Shown here piece after piece: positions 56,577 to 64,000 of a stretch of 64,000 bases of DNA (within the stretch, counting starts at the first letter, position 1; the number at the start of each line of letters is the position of its first letter). A program made the position numbers and the translations under genes. The stretch is taken from positions 1,116,001 to 1,180,000 of the forward strand of contig MU839841.1 of NCBI GenBank assembly GCA_030411725.1. The letters run 5' to 3'. Below the pieces are notes generated by a model, which saw nothing but the letters and a program-made list of their open reading frames with translations, ran no database searches and was not told the origin of the DNA. The stretch comes from Echria macrotheca (taxonomy: Eukaryota > Ascomycota > Sordariomycetes > Sordariales > Schizotheciaceae).

Positions 56577-58423
56577 ATGGCTGCTCCAGCAAACGGAACC
56601 GCCGCGCCGGCGACAAACGGGACTGCTGGCGGGCATGGAGGAGAAAGAGGAGGAGCCGGTGCCACTGCCAGCACGGATCCTGACGTGGTCAACAAGATGC
56701 TGTCCGACTACCTCTTCTACGTGCTGGGCATCATATCGGCGGTACTTCTGGTTTGGAGATTCGCCACTGTGTTTGTCAAGTATGTACGGACGGTATCGAG
56801 CCTGGGCAATGAGACGCAACGGTACTTTGCGATGCAATCAGAGAAAGTGGCCTGGTTCAAGAAGAACATACAGTATTCGCCCATCTTCCGCAAGCGACAC
56901 AACCGCGAGTTCCAGCTCAGCCAGGCCGTCAACGTCGGCACACTACCGACCCGACTCCAGCTCGTTTTTCTTGCTGGCTACTTTGCGACCAACGTGGCGT
57001 TCTGCGTCATCACCATCGACTACTCCGGGCCGTTCAGGGATGTGGCGGCGCTCGTTCGGAATCGGACCGGGATTTTGGCCGTTGTCAACATGGTTCCTCT
57101 GTTCCTCATGGCTGGCAGGAACAACCCGCTCATTAAGCTCCTGGGCATTTCTTTCGATACATTCAACCTTCTTCACCGCTGGCTCGGTCGCATCGTGATT
57201 CTGGAGGCCGTGGCTCACACGCTGGCCTTCCTGATCAGCAATGCTTCGACAAATGGCTGGGGCGGTGCCTTCCAGACCGTTTTTCGTGTTCAGTACATTA
57301 TGTGGGGCTTCATCGTAAGTGATACAAGGAGATGTAGTGGATGACACTAACATGAGAATAGGCGACGTGCGCGTTTGTGGCCCTCGGCATCCAAGCAGCA
57401 AGCATCTTCCGACACGCCTTCTACGAGACTTTCAAGGTTATGCACATTGCTCTCGCCATCCTGGCCGTCATCGGCGTATACTACCACCTCGATCTCAAGG
57501 GTCTCCCCCAGCTGCCCTACCTCAAGGCGGTCATCGCGCTCTGGGTGCTTGACCGTGCTGCCCGTTTCATCCGCATCTGCTATCACAACATCGGCGCGGG
57601 TGGCACCAAAACACTGGTCGAGGCTCTCCCTGGCGGCGCCTGCCGTGTGACGGTGACGATGGCCCGTCCGTGGGACTTTCAGCCCGGCCAGCACGCCTAT
57701 CTCTACATGCCCTCGATCAGCCTTTGGCAATCCCATCCATTCACGGTGGCCTGGAGCGAGGAGTCGGACCGGCTGGACGGCGAAAAGCTCCCGATGGACC
57801 GCCACGACGTGCTCGCCAAAGGCAAGACGACGTTCTCGTTCATCATCCGCAGCCGGACCGGTTTCACGGGTAGTCTGTACAACAAGGCTTCGGCCTGTGT
57901 CGACGGCCGGATGCTGACGCGATGTCTGGTCGAGGGCCCGTACACGGGAGGACACCTCATGCACTCGTACGGGACCGTGATGCTGTTCGCCGGCGGTGTC
58001 GGTATCACACAGGCGGTTCCGCACGTCCGCGATCTAGTGGCCGCTTACAACAACGGGACGGCTGCTGTCCGAAAATGCGTGCTGGTCTGGGTGATTCAAA
58101 CTCCAGAACATCTCGAGTGGATCCGGCCGTGGATGACAGAGATTCTTGCCATGGAGAAGCGGCGCGAGGTGCTTCGTATCATGCTGTTTGTCAGCCGTCC
58201 ACGGTCCACCAAGGAGATCCACAGCCCCAGCGCCACGGTGCAGATGTTTCCCGGGCGGCCAAACATTGAAACGCTGCTGGGCATCGAGATGGAGAACCAG
58301 ATCGGGACGCTTGGGGTCTCGGTGTGCGGGCCGGGTGCGCTGAGCGATGAAGTGCGGCGCGCGGTGCGGAACAAGCAATACAATGGCAACATTGAGTTTG
58401 TTGAGGAGGCGTTTTCATGGTGA
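56577..58423 (+). CDS. Ferric-chelate reductase-like flavocytochrome (FRE/NOX superfamily)
   Basis: Two exons, 56577-57314 and 57362-58423, give 599 residues; the 47-nt intron is GTAAGT...ATAG. An N-terminal Gly/Ala/Thr-rich stretch precedes a first helix (YLFYVLGIISAVLLVWRF). The ferric-reductase transmembrane domain carries four candidate haem ligands: His200 and His214 (HRWLGRIVILEAVAH) and His274 and His288 (HIALAILAVIGVYYH), each pair spaced H-X13-H. An FAD-binding domain follows (SHPFTVAW, about 371), then an NAD(P)-binding domain with GGVGIT (about 457) and CGPGAL (about 568). These enzymes move electrons from NADPH through FAD and haem to reduce extracellular Fe(III) or Cu(II). The absence of EF-hands and the layout favour a metalloreductase over an NADPH oxidase. 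Confidence 0.9.
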
Positions 58424-59953
58424 TTCTGAGTCCAGGCGTTGATCCGGTTGGGAGTGGCGGTGGCGTCTCTGAGATGTTGGACATCTACACTAGATGGTTT
58501 CGGACGCAGACAATTCTTTGTATATGATTGACTTGACCACCCGTTTGGGGATGTGGTTTACATAGCTGCCAATGGTGACCTCAGGGTTTACTGTGTGTGT
58601 TTCTCGTCCCAAGAATTGTGAAAGTGCCAAGCCACATTCCCGGAATGGACGAGGTGTGCATGGGACCCGGATGGTGATGCGTCAGTGGGTGCTCTGGCCC
58701 GTTGCCCCGCTGTGACATCCCCCACCAAGACCCCTGTCTAGCTGGTGGCTACCTCCGCGTCCGCTGTCGACTGGATCATCCAACTTCACCTCCTGGCAAG
58801 CAAAAGACCATGTCTGCGTCGTGAGCCTTTTTTTTGAAGAAATATACCCGCGAGATTTGGATCTCGGAAGGTTTTGGAGAGAAAAGCGCTGTGTGGGAGA
58901 ACACACGCCCTCGATCAACAAGCCCCGCCACAGCTGGTTTGTTCCGCCGTTCCACGGGCGCCTGCGGAGCACGCTGGCATACCTCCCACGCGCAGTTTAC
59001 TCGCCAGGTGAGCCTCTCCCATTCAGTAATGATGTGACGCTGCGCTGGTCATGCGTCGGTTCTGGGGCTGTTTCCTTATCGTCCGCTGTCCTATTATTTG
59101 CCTGTGACATCTCCTGTCTTAGCTGGACTTGCTCTCGGGCAGTTCTTATCGGGCTGTAGTTATCACAAGCCCCGATTGCTGTTACCTACCACTCGCTCCC
59201 TGAGTTACCACCCCCTCTGTTGACAGAAACCTGGGGAAAGGCCGTTCAGCCACGCAAACCTCGGTGTTGACACCATTTTTGAGGTGGCTTGAGTTGGTCT
59301 TTGTCTTGTGTCTGTTCCCGGTGGGTTGCCTCGGTGGGTGAGTGTGCCATGTTCGCGGGGAAAGCTCCGCCTTCCAACGTGGGCATAACTTGTCCTGAGG
59401 TGTCCGAGCTGCCTACCTGCCTGCCTTCTGCCTTAGCTGCCTCGCCCCTAGCAACACCTGCCACCTGCCTGTCTCTTTTAGTACCGCTTGACTAATCTGC
59501 CTGCATCTTGGGTTTTCCAGGGCCGAGAGAGCTTCGTTGATCCTGCCGCCCACGCTGTCTGGGACGAACCGAAGCCATCATCTTGTCGCCTTTATTTTAC
59601 GAGCGGACAGATCCAACGAGTAGTCTTTCCGACAAGACTTATAAAGAGTCGGAGCGGATCCACACGAGCCCGAGCTGTCGATTAGCTTCTTCTGAAGCTC
59701 GGACGACGGAGGGTTTCCGACGGGTCGAACTTCCCACGGCCGCTGTCGATACCGAGGGATTGTTGGGAGACGGAGTGCCTACGCAAACGGGAACCATAAA
59801 ACACCCATAAAGACAAGAGACAGAATCATAAGCGGGGCGGGCCGCTAGAACACCCAAACATCCGCGGACCGGACCGGACAAACCTCTAGGTAGCTCGACG
59901 CGCGAAACGCTAGCTAGCAAGACGCATCGAGTCGAGGGACACTGACAGAAAAG
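58424..59953. other. Intergenic region between ferric reductase and Yippee genes
   Basis: This contains the 3' flank of the reductase gene and the upstream region and leader of the Yippee gene. Short frames have no motifs. Nothing else was recognised. Confidence 0.6.
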
Positions 59954-60349
59954 ATGGGTCTCTCATACAACACATACCTCAACTGCAACCGCATCTACGG
60001 CTGCAAGAACTGCAAAACCCATCTGGCTAACCACGACGACATCATAAGTAGAGTCCGTCCCCACCCCCTCCTTTCCTCCCCACCCGCCTCTCTGTTTCTA
60101 ATTATCTGGTGATAGAACTTTCGCGGTCAGCATGGTAAGGCCTATCTGTTCAACATGGTTGTCAACATCGAGACTGGCGAGGCCAACGAGCGTAACATGA
60201 CGACCGGCCGCCATATCGTCCGCGACATAACCTGCCGTCAGTGTAAGCAGGTTGTTGGGTGGAAGTACGATAAGGCGTACGAGAGCAGCGAGAAGTATAA
60301 GGAGGGGAAGTTTATTCTGGAGCATGAGTTGCTTTGCAACGTCAACTGA
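59954..60349 (+). CDS. moh1: Yippee/Moh1-family zinc-binding protein
   Basis: Two exons, 59954-60052 and 60116-60349, give 110 residues, the normal size. The 63-nt intron uses donor GTCCGT, less common than GTRNGT, and acceptor GATAG. It is fixed by continuity of DIISR with NFRGQHGKAYLF. The zinc-binding signature is intact: Cys17 and Cys20 (GCKNC), then Cys73 and Cys76 (CRQC), spaced exactly C-X2-C-X52-C-X2-C as in Yippee proteins. The second is followed by VGWKY and a C-terminal FILE stretch. Yeast Moh1 has been linked to stationary-phase survival and associates with GID-complex components. The function in this fungus is inferred only. Confidence 0.93.
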
Positions 60350-61413
60350 GTCTTTTTGGTCCTTCTCGTTCTGGTATAATGGGGTTGGTCGGTAGGGTTG
60401 TTCTGGATTGGTGGGCGGTCGTGGAGTGAGGAAGGGGAAGGGTATGGCGAAGAGGAGTTCTGGGGTTTGATTTGTTTGGCTTTTTACTATGCATTCGTTC
60501 ATTTATCATGGATGGGCAGCGATGGGATACGGGGAAATGATATGTCACTCCCTTTTCGGTGTGGTTTTTGGTCTGTCCCGTTGTCTTCCACCTTCTTTTC
60601 ACGTTCCTAATGGTCTACTGAACTCAAAGCGAAGGATATATCACGAAGTGGCTTCTTCTGCCGGTTATATCTTTCAAATTTGGGTTTACCAGACCGTTGG
60701 GATTAGGGTGAGGTGGAGGATTGGCCAGCGGAGAGGCCAAATACGGGATCGAAGAGGGGAGGGGAGTTGAGACTCGACGAAGAAAGACAGACAGACAAAC
60801 AGACACAAGTGACGGACACAGTAGAGGGAACAGCGGACACGGAAACTCGACAACGAGCAGCATGGCGACGGCAGGAGGGTGTTGAGGCGAGGCGAGGCGA
60901 AGGATGGAGTGATAAGCGTATTTGTCTTGTCTTGCTAGAAATCATCAGGGTATAAATACTCATCATATTGCATCACATCACATCACATTGGTATATCAAT
61001 CGACCTCTCGTGGTGAATTTCATGGTCACCCAGGGGAATATATTTTCATGGTACGGAATAGGATGGCTCGATAACAAACTGGACAATCTACTCCAATGGA
61101 TTATTTCATGGCGTGCAATGGAGCCAGGTTGTCTAGCTGGACGGGGAAAATCGTAGGAAACTACCGGCATCACCATCACCCTTGAACAAGTCCAAACACA
61201 ATGATACAAAACCACAGTTGCTGTTCACGTACCTATCTAGAATAGAACCTAAAAAACCATAACCACCAATGAATAAATACCCTACTCCGTACGAACGAAT
61301 GCACCAACGCCCATCCTCCCAATCCCATCAATCTAACACCATATAGGCACGAATATCCCAAGAGCTATATACACCCACCCCGTCAGCCATACATATACAT
61401 ATGTACAGTCCAA
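60350..61413. other. Convergent intergenic region, Yippee and SLC35F6-like genes
   Basis: This holds the 3' flanks of two convergent genes. It includes GACA-type short repeats (about 60785-60815) and a CATCA repeat near 60970. No gene was seen. Confidence 0.6.
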
Positions 61414-62826
61414 CTAGTTATGCTCAATAGGCTCCTCAGGCAGCAACTCCTCCACCTCCTTGACGCGGAGGAAAGCAAGCGGCGGCTGGACGATGCCGTT
61501 GAACAAGAAAGTAAAGTAGACGAGCAGCGCGAACCCGACAACCTGCAGCCACTTGAACGTCTCCCAGCCGAGGCCGAGCGAGACCATCCAGATGAACAGC
61601 GTGCGGCAGGTATCGATCGTGGACCGCGACGTGGCGCTGACGCTGCGCGTGACCGACAGACCGAAGAAGTTGAAGCCGCTATCACACACAGTTAGCATCA
61701 TCCTGAAGTTCTTTTTTTTCTGCGACGCAAAACGTACCCAATGCTGATCATGATCAAAACACTCGAGATAAACACCGGCCGGTACTCCCAAAACTGCCTC
61801 CACCCCTCGACCATATCAAACGGCCCGTAGCGACCAGCATCCGTCCGGCCAACCGCCAGATGCAACACCACCATGCCCAGCAACGTAATCAGAAAACCAA
61901 ACAGACCCTCCCAGCCGACCACACGGATAGGCTCGATGGCCGAACGCTCGAGGATCCACTCCTCGAGCACGAACTGGGTGGCCGTGAAGATCTGCGCGCC
62001 AGCAATCATCAGCACGCCAATAATGACGCGCACCGCGTCCGAGCCCAGGTCCGCGACCGCCGAGTTGGGCGCCTCGGACCCGGCGTGCTTCTTGTCCGGC
62101 TGGATCGCACCGGCGAGGCCGACAATGCCCACGCCGACAACCACGCCCACCAGCGACAGCCACTGGAAGGCGTGAAGCCTCCGGCGCAGAAACACCACGC
62201 TGAATATCCCGACAAACAGCACCAAAGCGCCGCGCGTCATCTGGTAGATCGAGGCCGCCACCAGCAGGAGTCCAACATTCATGAGCGTAGTGCCGCAGAT
62301 ATCGCACGTCGCAGGCAGCGCGAGCAACAGCACACGCCAGCCGGTAAGCACGCCGTCGGTGCTGCTGCTCTTGTGGACTCCATTCCCGTTGAGCGCCGTG
62401 TGGGACCGAATGCTCGCATCGTCGCGCCCCTCGCCGTCGTCGTGGTCCGTCGTGCGGACCGGCTCGTACGTAGCCGTCGTCTGCTGTTTCGTCACGTATC
62501 TGCCGTAGAGCGACATGAGGCCCACCACCAGCCAGCAGCCCATTTCTCCCACGAACATCTGCAGCGTCTGGATCACGGGCTGCTCAAAGTGGGCGCGCTT
62601 CTTGGGGTCGGGGTTGTCGCAGTCGCGGACGCATTGGTTGTCCTTTTTTTGCGCGAGGATGTCGATTAGTCTCTCTCTCTTCAACGCAGGTCTAATTTGT
62701 TTATTCGTGTGCTATAATAATACATACCTGGTACTTTGTCAGGAGCGTGTTGCACACTCCCGTCAGCAACATCATACCGACCAGGAACGGGATGATGGCC
62801 CGCGCGGGGATGATGGTGTTTGCCAT
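61414..62826 (-). CDS. SLC35F6-like (DMT superfamily) membrane transporter
   Basis: Three exons on the minus strand, 62826-62728, 62642-61738 and 61678-61414, give about 422 residues; the introns are 85 and 59 nt. About ten membrane segments are expected. The first exon encodes the first helix (FLVGMMLLTGVCNTLLTKYQ) and joins in phase to DNQCVRDCDNPDPKKRAHFE. Family text includes QPVIQTLQMFVGEMGCWLV, LPATCDICGTTLMNVGLLL, ASIYQMTRGALVLFVGIFSV, FLRRRLHAFQWLSLVGVV and the FNFFGLSVTRSVSATSRSTI block after the last intron. A hydrophilic loop of about 60 residues separates the second and third helices. The family is related to nucleotide-sugar carriers, but the substrate is not known. Relatives localise to lysosome, vacuole or mitochondrion. 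Confidence 0.88.
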
Positions 62827-63811
62827 TGTTTCGTCGTCTCGTCTCTCTTGCGCCGCCTCGGGGGTTTGCTGGTTTTTGAATGAAGTCGTCGTCGCTTCGG
62901 CTGTTCTCTCCCACACACAACCGCGAGCGCGCGGAGGGGGCGAACAGAGACAACAGGCACACCTCAGATAGAGAGCAGCAGCAGCACCCTTCCTCAGATC
63001 CCAGAGGAAAGAGCGAGACCTGTCTCGATAAAAAAACCCAGGGAAATGAAAAGACGACTTCCTTCTCTCTGTTCTCTCTGTTTTCGAGACAAGAAGAGAA
63101 AGAGAAGAAAAAGCGAGGCCGTGTCTTTGTACCCGGTGAGACAAGAGTCAGTCAGCCGGGCCAGACGGGTTGGTTGAACCAGATAGGAACAGGACAGCAT
63201 GAGGCCCGGGCCCAGCCCAGGCACCATCCCCAATCCCCAGACAAGCTCGGCTGTTGAGCCCCCGCCCCGCCCCCAGTCTCCAGAGCCCGAGAGCCCTGCC
63301 AGCCGGCTGATAGGCAAACCCAATGACCTTATCGCAGGGCTCTGGCTCCACGCCAGTGCGGCCAGCAAAGCCACTGACGGAACCAGCTGACCACAAGCAG
63401 TCCACAGTTCTCCGGCCTTGCGACTCCGTACCAATGACATCGAACGCATTGCGCAGCGTCTTGCCTTGCCTTACCATTCCTCACAGGCTCACACCGCAAT
63501 GACGGACGAGTGGTGCCACGCACGAGAGACAGACATGGACAGGGCGCGCGACACGAACGAAAAGAAGTATTTGGGTTATGATGTATTACCTATTATATCA
63601 GAGCTCAGACAATCCACCGGCCTACATTGATTGACCTTGGGGGAGGGAGCTTTTTGTGTAAGGGTATCGTGTATATGTAACATACTCCGTATGCGCAAAA
63701 TCAATCTATGCAGTCAATGCGACATATGATCCAGCAGCAATCGACTCCATCCTTTCCCCCGCCGCCGCCGCTGCGCCCAAAACGCCAGCCGAGAAAATCA
63801 GACTAGACTCC
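62827..63811. other. Intergenic region upstream of the SLC35F6-like gene
   Basis: This contains the leader and promoter of the transporter (minus strand) and the 3' flank of the gene at the right edge. Frames present overlap on both strands and show no motifs. Confidence 0.6.
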
Positions 63812-64000
63812 TTACTTCTCCGGGTCCCCCTTCCTTTGCTTCGGCTTTTTATCCTTGAGGTTGTTGTAGTGCGGAATCCCCAGCTCCTTGTCCTGCGCCA
63901 ACTTCTCTTGGTCGCGCTCCGTCAGGGGCACTCCCTCGATGCGCTTGACCTTCTTCCCCTCAAAGAACATGAGCAGCCCACCAGCAATGGCAATGAGACA
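63812..64000 (-). CDS. C-terminal part of an unidentified protein with one membrane helix (partial)
   Basis: The minus strand carries 62 codons and a TAA stop (63814-63812), open to the window edge. The visible part begins with the end of a hydrophobic helix (CLIAIAGGLLMFF). It continues with EGKKVKRIEGVPLTERDQEK, a charged stretch, then LGIPHYNNLKDKKPKQ and a Lys-rich end. This looks like the cytosolic tail of a small membrane protein. I do not recognise the family, and upstream exons are outside the window. Confidence 0.65.
   Translation of the reverse strand, partial: CLIAIAGGLLMFFEGKKVKRIEGVPLTERDQEKLAQDKELGIPHYNNLKDKKPKQRKGDPEK

Noticed and set aside
1..64000. CRISPR arrays, bacterial operons or a secondary-metabolite cluster
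   Set aside because: No repeat-spacer pattern, no polyketide or peptide synthase, and no clustered tailoring enzymes were seen; genes are spliced and individually promoted.

Overview
This 64 kb window is nuclear DNA of a filamentous ascomycete, most probably a Sordariomycete. Genes carry several short introns (about 43-230 nt) with GT...CTAAC...AG signals. The gene content is typically fungal: palH, a Bud14-like SH3 protein, Ste50, a DUF4211 protein, GH131, a SAT4/rhodopsin-like membrane protein and a Clu1 orthologue. Splice sites below were read by eye from donor, branch point, acceptor and phase. No search was run, so family calls rest on recognised motifs and overall similarity.

Layout, left to right. 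An Hmt1-type vacuolar ABC transporter (+, 3-3317); a Lag1 ceramide synthase (-, 5340-6801); the ambient-pH sensor PalH (-, 7656-9920). A gene-poor stretch (9.9-14.4 kb) follows, holding a 529-bp transposon-like element with perfect 8-bp target duplications and a broken ORF. Then a Bud14-like SH3 protein (+, 14391-17556), a MAPEG membrane protein (+, 18422-19286), a secreted GH131 beta-glucanase (-, 19869-20703), a SAT4-type membrane protein (+, 22345-23574), a sucrose/alpha-glucoside permease (-, 24101-26234), an endosomal Na+/H+ exchanger (+, 28189-30372), a conserved protein of unknown function (+, 31072-32721) and Ste50 (+, 34886-36480).

A second gene-poor stretch (36.5-42.0 kb) contains a fragment of the clu1 gene and a doubtful degenerate locus. 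Then come a DUF4211 protein (-, 42061-44200), Clu1 (-, 44981-48926), a 957-residue uncharacterised protein (+, 49630-52503), a 4-kb non-coding stretch, a ferric-reductase-like flavocytochrome (+, 56577-58423), a Yippee/Moh1 zinc protein (+, 59954-60349), an SLC35F6-like transporter (-, 61414-62826) and the tail of an unidentified gene running off the right edge (-, 63812-64000).

There is no sign of a biosynthetic cluster or operon. Most genes are housekeeping or signalling functions with their own promoters. A loose theme is membrane transport and ion or pH homeostasis (Hmt1, PalH, Nhx1, ferric reductase, two carriers). The most notable items are the transposon-like element, the clu1 fragment whose differences from the resident gene are almost all at third codon positions, the single-stop broken ORF, and the large uncharacterised protein at 49.6-52.5 kb.
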